In this document: piece by piece, positions 46,701-54,813 of the stretch
Layout of the letters: the number at the start of each line of letters is the position of its first letter
How positions within the stretch are numbered: position 1 is the stretch's first letter
NCBI GenBank assembly: GCA_049487715.1
Contig: CP150573.1
Coordinates: 496,001-560,000, forward strand
Reading direction: 5' to 3'
DNA from: Pycnococcus provasolii
Lineage: Eukaryota; Chlorophyta; Pseudoscourfieldiophyceae; Pseudoscourfieldiales
DNA length: 64,000 nt
The notes under the pieces: model-generated
Told to the model about the DNA's origin: nothing
Database searches by the model: none
What the model saw: the letters and a program-made list of their open reading frames with translations, nothing else
Position numbers and translations under genes: made by a program

Positions 46701-47895
46701 CACCTCGCAGTGCACCTCCCAGTGCCCCGCCCGTGAGCGAAGACAGCGCCTTGGCAAGTTGATTTGCATTGAGCCCACCACCGCCGCCACCGCCGCCACC
46801 GCCGCCACCACCACCATAACCATAACCGCCTTCATCATCGCTGCCGTACGGTGCTGCGGGTGCACGTCGATATGTCTCATGGTGCGACGACACACGTCGC
46901 AGGCGACGAACGTTGCGACCTCCTCCACGCCGCTCGCCGGCGAACCTCGCGCGTCCTCGCTCGTCCTCGCGCGTTGGCGAGTAGTGCTGAACGTTTCCCC
47001 TCGCCGTGCGTTGTGGCAGAACGCGCCTGACGACCAACTCCTCTTCCTCCGACTCCTCCTCGCTTTCCTCCTCGTCTTCTTCCTCCTCCTCCAACTCCTC
47101 CTCATCAACGACGTTTCGCAGCGAGCGCCGTCGTGTTTGCATGCCCGCGTCTTCGCCTGGTTCAAAAAACACCGTGGGTCTTCGTTCACGTCGAGGCAGG
47201 TCGCGTGCGCCAACGTCGGAGTCCCTGCGTCTCAGCCTTTCCACCTGGTTCGCGCCCGCTGCCACGGCAGCTTCGTCGTCGTCGTCGTCGTCGTCGTCAA
47301 CGACGTTTCGCCCGCGTCGTCGTGTTTGCATGCCCGCGTCTTCGCCTGGTTCAAAAAATACCGTGGGTCTTCGTTCACGTCGAGGCAGGTCGCGTGCGCC
47401 AACGTCGGAGTCCCTCCTTCTTTGCCTTTCCGCGTGCGGCACACGTTCGCTCGTCCGTCGTGTGGCCCTAACTTCTTCTGCCGCCCACTGTCCATCCGCA
47501 TCCTCTTCCGCATCAGAGAGGTTTCTCTTCCTGCTCAGCCTTCTCGGTCGCGTCGTTGCATCAGCGCCATGTGCTTGTTGTTGTTGCTGCTGTTTCCTTT
47601 CGTATTCTTCCACCATTCTGACCGCCTCATCACCGGATCCACCACCGTCACCATGACCAACATCGTCCTCCTTATAACGAGTCCCCAGGGCATCAGCAGA
47701 GGCAGCCGCGAGCGAGCACGCACGCTTCGGCCTACTACCACTCTTCTGACCACCATCATGAGCTACTAAGGCATCACCTGGGCTAGGGATCCCCTGAGCG
47801 GCATTGCTAAAGTCGATACCTTCTCCGCTAAAGTCGGGCACCTTCGCGGGGAGCAGGTGCGACGCGTGAGCCGCCGAGGAGCGGGTGGGACGCAT
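43729..47895 (-). CDS. ATAD2/Yta7 chromatin AAA+ ATPase with bromodomain-like region
   Basis: From ATG 47895 the protein has 1388 residues. The N-terminus is acidic and disordered with a 63-residue tandem duplication. AAA1 (about 470-760) has Walker A GPPGTGKT (about 502), Walker B IIFFDEID (about 563), GATNRVDAID and arginine-finger RRPGRFDRE. A second, degenerate AAA domain (about 880-1000) has GDAGQGQST, with Gln in place of Lys; human ATAD2 has a similar degenerate motif. Near 1085-1160 lies a bromodomain-like helical region (RWKYFWQAPDPTEFPLW, CDLSSLLAAVDD) without the conserved acetyl-lysine-binding Asn. The C-terminal 150 residues are Ala/Glu-rich coil. ATAD2/Yta7 removes histone H3-H4 and regulates chromatin. 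The upstream extension to 47982 lacks an ATG. Confidence 0.93.
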   Translation of the reverse strand: MRPTRSSAAHASHLLPAKVPDFSGEGIDFSNAAQGIPSPGDALVAHDGGQKSGSRPKRACSLAAASADALGTRYKEDDVGHGDGGGSGDEAVRMVEEYERKQQQQQQAHGADATTRPRRLSRKRNLSDAEEDADGQWAAEEVRATRRTSERVPHAERQRRRDSDVGARDLPRRERRPTVFFEPGEDAGMQTRRRGRNVVDDDDDDDDEAAVAAGANQVERLRRRDSDVGARDLPRRERRPTVFFEPGEDAGMQTRRRSLRNVVDEEELEEEEEDEEESEEESEEEELVVRRVLPQRTARGNVQHYSPTREDERGRARFAGERRGGGRNVRRLRRVSSHHETYRRAPAAPYGSDDEGGYGYGGGGGGGGGGGGGGLNANQLAKALSSLTGGALGGALRGGLPLPLTDPFVTDAAGNGLPKPGEALAGASANAIGLPSKLGSATAGGTTEVTPMAVDTSITFDDIGGLGRHVTALKEMVFLPLVYPEVFEAFRLSPPRGVLLHGPPGTGKTLVARALAASASRAGKQVSFFMRKGADVLSKWVGEAERTLRMLFDEAKRNQPSIIFFDEIDGLAPVRSSKQDQIHNSIVATLLALMDGLDSRGSVVVIGATNRVDAIDAALRRPGRFDRELLFGLPRRSARSEILRIHTKKWMNQPNVASLTKLADRCVGYCGADLKALATEAALQALRRSYPDVYEREVRLVIDVESIRVLPGDWERAFKSLKPASQRGTSVYARPIPLHGAPLLAPALQRLSDILSASFPAFQACLVSAADDAAAVPSTHGGDENGGGDDDDDDDEDNNNNNNNVEEDNNNLEDDKENDGNDIGAAKAKVGSEIKDQLVTSSEVVVPRVTANHQTEAGVAEPLRLPSLFKPLHRRPRLLLIGDAGQGQSTLAAALLHLAEELPCHSLALPDLLGKDGRSAEEALVSAVAEARRAAPSVLWLPHLQLWWRSAHAQLRACLLSVLRDLPIDSPVLLLATADVADIEELPEEALTPFEGTNIGGEAVIHAMHPFDTDSRRAFFHGVGVAAATPPKPNSAPSSSKSMSASALSVPLDVAGKNTPKEAGPTEEEIARRAREDETDLRVMRAELRALATALLMNRRWKYFWQAPDPTEFPLWRRAAQGKAPCDLSSLLAAVDDESIALPGAFLKGVERVAEVAAAFFALQEEQEADAAASGDRVPGYGTLEGARVVGRARELVDVVAGWLSQLDTTAVRRAEEALTRRGGKKKKDAAAAGASGSAARSRRDGTDIPPAYLAPDPEAVRRQMVAEKRRQAAEAEAEAAAAAAAAAAAAPAGAANEMEVEAAAAAPAVEVAPAKEVVPAEKVAAPAIATPDDLARGDRLEAELVARTDGWGWDALDALMARLRGTLARTRGEEDRAKVFSLMEAAL
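47108..47425 (-). repeat. 189-bp tandem duplication inside ATAD2
   Basis: Two copies of a 63-codon unit share RRRDSDVGARDLPRR and PTVFFEPGEDAGMQ almost perfectly; the ends differ (VVDDDDD versus SLRNVVDEEE). Nucleotide identity is very high, so the duplication is recent. Confidence 0.88.
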
Positions 47896-48185
47896 AGGCA
47901 GGTGAGGGCGAGCTTTCACCGAACGTTCTTCTTGAAATCTTTCGGCGACACCAGTTCCAACGTGAAATAAATGGCGCCACAAATGGGGGAGGGAGAGGGG
48001 AGGTTTCAGATTTTGAATTCCCTACGGCTTCGAGAGGGTAGGTTTAGGTTTAGGGGTTCCGAGCCCAACCCCTTAGTACCTACCCTTATTAGCTAAGGTA
48101 ACCTTAGCTACTCTGTTTTGGACTTTTTGGACTTTTGGGGATCCCGGTCGGGTTCCCGCCTTCGTGGTGGCCGGGGGGATTTATG

Positions 48186-48450
48186 GCAGTTTTCGATCCG
48201 GGCCCCGTAGGAGGTGCGGAGGAGAGCGTTGGAACGAAAGCGCGTCTGCACAAGGGGGCTTCGCCTGCTAAGGAGGAGACGAGCTTCGAGATTGCGTTTA
48301 CGGGTAGCCGAACGGACCCATAGGAGGTGCGGAGGAGAGCGTTGGAACGAAAGCGCGTCTGCACAACAGCACAAGGGGGGCTCGCCTGCTAAGGAGGAGA
48401 CGATGCGGGCATGGACGTGATGGAAGTATTACCATAAGGGGGCGGGCGGC
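48186..48450 (+). pseudogene. Broken PLAC8-family paralogue (C-terminal remnant)
   Basis: On the plus strand this region repeats pieces of the neighbouring minus-strand PLAC8 gene: GGAGAGCGT..., a 24-bp identical stretch spelling FEIAFTG (about 48279-48302), and DAGMDVMEVLP (about 48399-48432) against DAGMDVVEVMP in the real gene. Frames change between pieces and a 113-bp segment (start 48208) is duplicated at 48321. So this is a decayed, partly duplicated copy of the 3' end of a PLAC8 gene lying tail-to-tail with it. The cysteine-rich core is not present. Confidence 0.7.
48208..48420 (+). repeat. 113-bp imperfect tandem duplication in the PLAC8 remnant
   Basis: Both copies begin TAGGAGGTGCGGAGGAGAGC and run through GTCTGCACAA...CCTGCTAAGGAGGAGACGA. 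The second has an extra CAGCACAA. Confidence 0.85.
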
Positions 48451-49075
48451 AGCTGCGGCAACGAATGACGGCATTTCCATAATGGCAAGGATTGCCGTCA
48501 GCCCGTCACCAAGCACGTTGCGACGACAACGCAAAGGAGGCCGGTCGGACGCGCCACGACTTATCTTGGCACAGTCAGATCACGACCTGGCTACCAGATG
48601 GGTGAACAATGGGCGCACGCATCACGCCGTCGCGAGGATGTTAATCATGTTACTCATCATCAGGGTGGCCTCTATCTGCATGGCTGCCAACCTACACGTA
48701 CGAGCTATATATGTCACGGGCGCAGGCAGGAACGGATGGGGTTGTCTCCCGCCCCGAATCTCCCGCCGGGAATTCAAAAGAGGAGCTGCCCGGGAGGGAA
48801 GCAGGCCGAGCCGGGGAGACAACGCCCTCACTCTCCGTTCGACCGTTCCGCCATTCTCGGCGTCATCACGAGCGACACGAACGGAATTTTTTTTTTTTAG
48901 GGAGGTGACCTGATTAGATTTGGAAGCAGCCCCCAGTTATGTCCCGATCCCGTCGGACGCGAGAGCTCGACTCGCGCCCTCTCTTTACCACTCCCTCATC
49001 GGGACGGGACAACCAGGGATCAAAGTTGAATGAATGAAAGTTACTATGCAAATGTATGAAATATTTTCAAGTCAT
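48451..49075. other. Spacer between the PLAC8 remnant and the PLAC8 gene
   Basis: No gene is seen. A loosely palindromic pair, GTCCCGATCCCG near 48941 and CATCGGGACGGGAC near 48996, could form a hairpin. Confidence 0.4.
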
Positions 49076-50243
49076 TCAAGTCGGCCTTCCGTCAGGCTCC
49101 TCGAGCATTTTTGCCATCTCCGTCGCCTCGGTCACAACCTTCTCGAGCGCCGTCGGCTCGTGCGGTGCGGAATCAGGCATAACCTCCACCACGTCCATGC
49201 CCGCATCGCGGAAGCGATGCTTCGCGAGGTTGCCGCGCGTTAGCGGTGCGACAGGGGTGCCGCTGTCTGCCGGCTCGCCGTCGCCGCCGCCGTCGCCGTC
49301 GCCGTCGCCGTCGCCGAGCGCATCCGCCATCGCCTCCGCCTCTTCGAGCTCGCGCGCCGCCTGCGCCTCCGCATCAGCATCAGCATCAGCCTCCGCCGCC
49401 GCCGCCGCCGCCGCCTCCTGCGGATCCGCTGCTCCCGTAAACGCAATCTCGAAGCTCACATCGGGGGGCGCCGTCTTCGATACGCTCTCCTCACCTGGCG
49501 TCACGGCCGCCGCCTGCTCTCGCAAGCTCACCTCTGGCGTGCGTTGTTCGAGCTCAGCTTCCATGGCGGCCAGGCGGAGGTCCGCCTCGTGCGCGCCTGG
49601 CGCAGCGTGCCCAGGCGGAGGAAGTGCTGGCGGCGCTATGTTCGCGTCCCGCCGTGCTCTCAGGTCTCGAAGGAAGACGTAGTGCTGCGTGAGCGAGCAA
49701 GGCGCCAGACAGCACCCTTCCCAGCACGCGTTGCCAACAGGTAGGTTGTACTTTGCGGCGATCTGCAAGCGCTGGTACCGCGCAAGCACGCACGCCACGG
49801 GAACGCAGCACGGGCAAGCGCAGCAGCATACGGCTGTTCCTCGCACGCCCGTCTTGCACGTGTAGGCGCACAACGCGCGCAGGCACGCGTTGTCAGCCGC
49901 GCTCTGGTACAACGGCTCCTCCTCCTGAAGCAAGCTTGCATTCGCACCGAGCACGCAGCACGGGCAAAGTAGCGCATACGGGAAGAACGTTAGGGCAGCC
50001 TGTTTGTTTGTTTGTTTGTTTGTTTTTTCATTGTTGTATATAGTGTGCACGTGTTGTTGTGTCCGGTTAGACGTGCTTAAGTGGAGCAATGAAGGCGAGG
50101 TTAAGGCGAGCGCCGACGAGCCGCCGACGTACCATTTCGCCCGTGAGCGGGTTGCGGTATCCGCAGCATCCGCACAAGTCTGTTCGCCACTGGTACGACG
50201 CGGCCTCCTTGCGCAGTCCGACGGGGTACCGCATTGTCGCCAT
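49076..50243 (-). CDS. PLAC8-family cysteine-rich protein, two exons
   Basis: Exon 1 (50243-50133) encodes 37 residues with WRTDLCGCCGYRNP. A 133-bp intron (50132-50000, GTACGT...CAG, phase 0) follows. Exon 2 (49999-49076) gives FFPYALLCPCCVLGANA, CCCACPCCVPVACVLARY and ACWEGCCLAPCSLTQHYVFLRD, the CPC..., C...C and CALCQ...R-like motifs of the PLAC8/Cys-rich family. Then comes a tail of about 190 residues rich in Ala, Asp and Glu with GDGDGDGDGG repeats. PLAC8 proteins sit in membranes and are linked to organ size, heavy-metal export (PCR) and Ca fluxes in plants. The total is about 344 residues. The acidic tail is unusual for the family. ATG 50234 is an alternative start. Confidence 0.84.
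50000..50132 (-). other. Intron in the PLAC8 gene
   Basis: Donor GAAATG/GTACGT and acceptor a TTTG-repeat-derived (AAAC)n ACAG/GCTGCC. The frame is conserved across it. Confidence 0.8.
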
Positions 50244-50620
50244 CGTTACGATAAGACTACAGTAAGCGGTAGTTAAGGCTTAAGGCTGTCGTGGAGTGAA
50301 GACGCTGGAGCACGCGCACGACAGAACAAAACAAGGAAGGGCACCTCGAGGGAGGGAGGCTCCGAGGACAGGACGGCAGGACAGGACAGGACGGGACAGC
50401 GGGTTTGAAATTACCTGGGAGAAGCGCCCAGCCCCTTCCTAAAAGCGGCCATGAATGCGCCCTTGGGGATACGCCGTTGCACTTGTACTCGTACATAGTC
50501 GGCTCCTCTCTTCCACCTGGTCATGAACCTGGTCACACACCTGGTTCGGCTGGTCTGGTCTTCGTCCCTCCACCCACTGTACCAACAGAATATAATAGTA
50601 CTATCTAACCAAGTTTACAA
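50244..50620. other. Upstream region of the PLAC8 gene
   Basis: TTAAGG and CTTAAGG at 50273-50285 lie 30-42 bp before the PLAC8 ATG. A GACAGGAC repeat lies at about 50368-50396. The rest is the 3' flank of the DnaJ gene. Confidence 0.45.
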
Positions 50621-51532
50621 TCAAAACGGCCGTCTTGGCCCACCGCCTCCGAGGAGACGACGGACGACTGCGGCTGCCACGGCGCGCGCAACACCAAAGA
50701 CGAAGCGCACGAAAAATGGCCAGAGCACCTGTGCAGCAGCCGCGGCAAGATGCGCCACTGGACTTCCCACCGGGTTGGACTGCGTGGACGATGACGTGCT
50801 GTACGAAGAGGAGGACGTCGCTGTGCCGCCATCTGGACCACGTACGACTTCCTCGGTAGTCGTGGTGTTGCTATGCCCATTTGCACTGCGTGTTGTGCGC
50901 ACCGTGCGCCGCACCAACGCGCCGTCTGGCCGTGTGTAGAATTCCGTGCGTGTCTCAACGTGACTGCCCATTGAACCGCCAAAGTCGAATCCTCCCATAG
51001 AACGACCACGGCCACCGCCGCCGAAGATGTCACGCAGGTCCTCCGGACTGAGTCCAAACGGCATGCCATTCCCACCTCCACCTCGTCCACGACGCTGCGC
51101 TTGTTGTCGCATCTGCCGCTCGAGGTGCTCAAAAATCATGCCAGGCGCCATACCGAACGCCTCGCGGAAGAGTCGTTCCGCCTCCTCCTGCGTGAGCGGT
51201 CGGCCGTAATATCCGCCGCCTCCTGGGAATCCGCCTCCTGGGAATCCTCCGCCGGGTGGCGGCTGATACGAGCCGCCTGGCTGCCGCCTCGTCGTTCCCG
51301 CGCCACCACCAGGCGCCGCGCCGTATCTCCTCGCGGCGTCGTACTGCGCGCGTTTCGACGGGTTGGACAGCACAGAGTACGCTTCTGATATCGCCTTGAA
51401 TTGTTTTTCCGCCTCGTCTTTGTTGTTCTGGTTTCGATCTGGGTGCCACTTGAGCGCCGCTTTTCTGTACGCCTTTTTGAGTTCGTCGTCGTTCACGCTC
51501 GGCGAGACGCCAAGCAGCGCGTAGTAGTCCAT
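50621..51532 (-). CDS. DnaJ (Hsp40) co-chaperone, class C/DNAJB6-like, with hydrophobic C-terminus
   Basis: The 303-residue protein has a J domain at 1-70 ([25 protein letters not shown] in [22 protein letters not shown]) followed by a Gly/Pro-rich region, then [18 protein letters not shown] and Ser-rich sequence like DNAJB6/B2 proteins. The C-terminal 45 residues are Ala/Val/Phe-rich ([21 protein letters not shown]), likely a membrane anchor. J proteins stimulate Hsp70 ATPase. Its anchor suggests ER or another membrane, but which cannot be told. The start is the only reasonable ATG. Confidence 0.92.
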   Translation of the reverse strand: MDYYALLGVSPSVNDDELKKAYRKAALKWHPDRNQNNKDEAEKQFKAISEAYSVLSNPSKRAQYDAARRYGAAPGGGAGTTRRQPGGSYQPPPGGGFPGGGFPGGGGYYGRPLTQEEAERLFREAFGMAPGMIFEHLERQMRQQAQRRGRGGGGNGMPFGLSPEDLRDIFGGGGRGRSMGGFDFGGSMGSHVETRTEFYTRPDGALVRRTVRTTRSANGHSNTTTTEEVVRGPDGGTATSSSSYSTSSSTQSNPVGSPVAHLAAAAAQVLWPFFVRFVFGVARAVAAAVVRRLLGGGGPRRPF

Positions 51533-52159
51533 TTTCCCCGTCCCTGTAGACGAAGAGTCTGCCGCCGCCGCCGCCGCTGCCGCGAATCCCCTCGTTCTTC
51601 TTCTCTGTTGCCCTAATAAGCTCGTTTGGTGGAGGGTGCGGTGGTTGACATGGTCGCGAGGAAGAGTCCCAAGAGAAGAAGCTGGTGAAGAGGCTGGTGA
51701 AGAAGAGGAAGGAGAACTTGAATGAGAGGACTTGTAAGGATCCCTCCTTTATTAAGGAGAGGGGAGCAAGACGCTATGAATTCATGAGAGCAAGAATACT
51801 GCACACCCCATAATGAGCTTTGCGTTACCAAGGGGCGTAGGAGCTTCAGGTGGTGGAAGGATGCTCCCAAGCTACCATGCCACTCCTATGAGCCATGGCC
51901 ATGGCTCGTGAAGAATCCGTCGATGAATAAAATCGGATGGGACGAGCGAGATGAGAGCATCCAGAAAGAAGGGGGTTGAAAGGGGAGGAGGAGGTTAGGG
52001 TTTTGGGCTAGGGTTAGGGTTAGGGTTAGCTAAGTGCCCCCTCCCCTCCCCTTTTTTTCTTTCTCCACCCCCTGGGGGACCCGTTATTATTACGGTCACG
52101 CTCGGACTGAGACATCTCTCTTTTTTTGGATTTCCCTTTCTCTGCTCCGGCTCCGGAGG
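51533..52159. other. Divergent spacer (DnaJ / guanine deaminase) with telomere-type repeat
   Basis: TTAGGG-type units occur at 51992-52029. No gene is seen. It contains CT-rich runs before the deaminase start. Confidence 0.5.
51992..52029 (+). repeat. Telomere-type repeat block (TTAGGG with variants)
   Basis: One unit with a GGGTTTTGGGCTAGGG variant, then three clean GGGTTA units, 130 bp before the guanine deaminase ATG. Confidence 0.82.
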
Positions 52160-53827
52160 ATGCGTGTGAGTCGATGGCCTTCTTCATGTCCTTTAAGGGT
52201 TCACTCGCACTCGTACTCTTCTTGTAGTGGTGGTCGTCATTGTCGTCAATTCTTGGCTGTCTCGTCTTCTTCCCGGTCTTCTTCATTGGCTTCTGCTTGT
52301 GATGATTTCAGCAGGGATTTGGATTTACCTCTCCATCCGCCCTTTGCTATCCGTGCGTCCATCGTACACTCCACGCGTGACTCAAATGTGAGCACTCGTG
52401 GCTCGTTCGGGTGCTCTGATTTGGAAGTGCTCGACGACGCGATCGTCGTCGTTGACGCACACGGTATCATTGCCGAAGTTATCAAAGATGCTGCTTCTGG
52501 CCAGTCGTCGTCCAAACATATGCCTGAAGATATCGTAACGCATAATCTGGGACCTTCGCGTCTGCTTTTACCGGGATTCGTTGACGCGCACGCGCACGCG
52601 CCGCAGTACGAGTTCGTCGGGAACGGGTTTGGACTCCCGCTCCTGCAGTGGCTAGACACATACACGTTCCCCACCGAAGCCTCGTACGCAATACCACACG
52701 ACGACCACGAAGGAACCGCCGCGGCGCGTGTACGCGCGAAATACGAACGCGTCGTCGCGCACTCGCTCAAGTGCGGAACGACCACGTGCAGCTACCTCAA
52801 CTGCATAGACGGACCGTCGAGCCTCGTACTGGCGGACGTCGCGCACAAAGCTGGACAGCGCGCGCTCGTCGGCAAGGTTTCCATGGATGCCAACGCGCCG
52901 GACTTCTACCGCGAGACATCCGCGGATGCCGCCGCGGCTGACGCGCGGACGTTCGTCGAGGCGATGCTCGAGCGATACGGGCAGGAGAACAGCCTTGTCA
53001 TGCCCGTCGTGACGCCGAGATTTGCGCCAACGTGCTCGTCGTCGCTGCTCGCGCAGCTCGGCGCTCTTGCGGACGAGTACCAGCTACGAATACAGAGCCA
53101 CCTCAGCGAGAATGTGGACGAGTGCCTATGGGTGCTCTCCGAGCTCTTTCCCGGCGCAGGGAGCTACGCGGAGGTGTACGAAACACACGGCCTGCTGACG
53201 CCTCGCACATACCTCGCTCATGGCGTCTTTTCCACAAAGCATGAACGGCGCGTCATGGAGGCGGCGGGTGCGAGCGTTGTGCACTGCGCGTCGTCGAATG
53301 CCAACCTGATGTCCGGCTTCGCGGACGTACGTGCGTGGCAAGACGACGGCGTGACAGTTTCCCTCGGCACGGACGTCGCGGGTGGGTCGAGCATCAGCAT
53401 GCTCACCACCGCGCGCCGAACGCTGGAGAATTCCAACTCCATTTCGATACTGAGAAGGCAGATGGCCGCCCAGGATGTCATTTGCCGCGTGGAGGCGGAA
53501 CGTGACGAAGAGAGACGGCGTAGCCTGGCTTCCGCATGGACGTCCCCCGACGCACCGCCCACGCTAAGCGTTGCTGACGTGCTGCATATGGCGACGCGAG
53601 GAGGGGCGAAGGCGCTCAACCTCGACGATGTTGTGGGCGGATTTGATGTCGGCATGCACTTTGACGCGGTGTGCGCGACGTTCCCCGATGTGCCCGGCGG
53701 CGACGTGCTTACGCCCATCTGCCTTCGCGAGAGCGACGGCACGACTCAAATGCTCGAGAAGCTCTTGCTGTGCGGCGACGAGCGCAACATCGAGGCTGTG
53801 TACGTGAAGGGAACGAGAAGGATCTAG
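52160..53827 (+). CDS. Guanine deaminase (guanine aminohydrolase)
   Basis: From ATG 52160 the protein has 555 residues. After a Ser/Arg-rich N-terminus of about 55 residues (a possible transit peptide) comes an amidohydrolase barrel. Zinc and catalytic motifs are in order: PGFVDAHAHAPQY, then IQSHLSEN, LAHGVF and GTDVAGG. LPLLQWLDTYTFP is the family-typical substrate segment. Guanine deaminase converts guanine to xanthine and ammonia in purine breakdown. The open frame upstream to 52034 begins at a non-ATG codon. The gene is single-exon and follows the telomere-type block. Confidence 0.94.
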   Translation: MRVSRWPSSCPLRVHSHSYSSCSGGRHCRQFLAVSSSSRSSSLASACDDFSRDLDLPLHPPFAIRASIVHSTRDSNVSTRGSFGCSDLEVLDDAIVVVDAHGIIAEVIKDAASGQSSSKHMPEDIVTHNLGPSRLLLPGFVDAHAHAPQYEFVGNGFGLPLLQWLDTYTFPTEASYAIPHDDHEGTAAARVRAKYERVVAHSLKCGTTTCSYLNCIDGPSSLVLADVAHKAGQRALVGKVSMDANAPDFYRETSADAAAADARTFVEAMLERYGQENSLVMPVVTPRFAPTCSSSLLAQLGALADEYQLRIQSHLSENVDECLWVLSELFPGAGSYAEVYETHGLLTPRTYLAHGVFSTKHERRVMEAAGASVVHCASSNANLMSGFADVRAWQDDGVTVSLGTDVAGGSSISMLTTARRTLENSNSISILRRQMAAQDVICRVEAERDEERRRSLASAWTSPDAPPTLSVADVLHMATRGGAKALNLDDVVGGFDVGMHFDAVCATFPDVPGGDVLTPICLRESDGTTQMLEKLLLCGDERNIEAVYVKGTRRI

Positions 53828-54813
53828 CCAGTAACGTAACGTAATTTCATTATTGTTCTTCTAAGTTCTAACGTGATGTTGTGTTACGAGAAGAAGAAAA
53901 GTGAGGTCTTCAGGGCTACGTCGAGAAGAGGTCGCGCGAGCTCAACTTCAAGTAAACTGTAGCACAACAAGGTCCTTTATTAACTCCTTCCTTAAGACGT
54001 TCTCAACAGTCAACAATTAAGCATGTTACACGTCACTGCCGTGACGTCAGTAGGAAGGTTGTAAGGTAGTTCTCCTCACTTCACTCACTCAGTTCACAGG
54101 TCCTGTACTGAACGAGTTCAGTAACGGACCACCCACCCACCCTTGCTCCCCCAACCCCCCAAACGCGTGACCCTATCGTAGTTCTTATCGTAGCAGGACA
54201 TATCAACAAATCAACGATGATATCGCGTGAGGAGGCCTCCCAGTCCCAGCCCCCTACACGTCGCAAATCTCCGGAGGGATACCCACCCACCCCAGGCAGC
54301 CAGGGGGTACTGTAGCTCCGAACCCGACCATGATATGACCCTGATATTTCACAGGGCAAGATGTAGTCTAGTAATATGAACGCATTTGACGCTTTCGACA
54401 GAAGACCCAAAGGCTTCGAAGTCCCAAAGTCCTCCTCCGATCACACCTGTCCTCCCCCCTCCTCTTCCAGCACTCTCTCTCCTCGACCAGACCGACCAAG
54501 GCGACCAGTTTGACCGACCAGATCGACCAGGTCCGAGATAAATGTATCCCAAGACCGACCAGGCATCGACGAGTTTCCCCCCCTCCTCCTCGGCGCTCGG
54601 GACCTCCTCCGGCTGTCCGGCTGTCCGGGACCTCGCCGGCGCCGACGGCAACAAAAGGTTGGGTTCGCCTTTTCCACCCCAATATCTCCGCTCACCGTTT
54701 TCCGCCAGCCATACATACCTTTACGGTGCTGCGTGCTGTGCGCTGCGCCGTGCATACCTGTGCAATACGTGTGCTCATAAAACAGCTGTACGATACGTAA
54801 GCGCTACTTACTT
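53828..54813. other. 1-kb spacer upstream of the MscS gene
   Basis: A cluster of six CGACCA words lies at 54484-54561, mostly nine bases apart. The palindrome ACTGAACGAGTTCAGT is near 54103-54120. No gene is seen. Confidence 0.5.

Noticed and set aside
46759-47769. 336-codon plus-strand frame opposite the ATAD2 N-terminus
   Set aside because: It only mirrors the tandem-duplicated disordered part and has no recognisable feature.
48930-49012. Terminal-inverted-repeat-like pair GTCCCGATCCCG ... CATCGGGACGGGAC
   Set aside because: Imperfect and short, with no element between; probably a GC-rich hairpin by chance.
52026-52286. 86-codon Lys-rich minus-strand frame
   Set aside because: It looks vaguely like a small basic protein but overlaps the guanine deaminase N-terminus and reads into telomere-type repeat; no homologue recalled.
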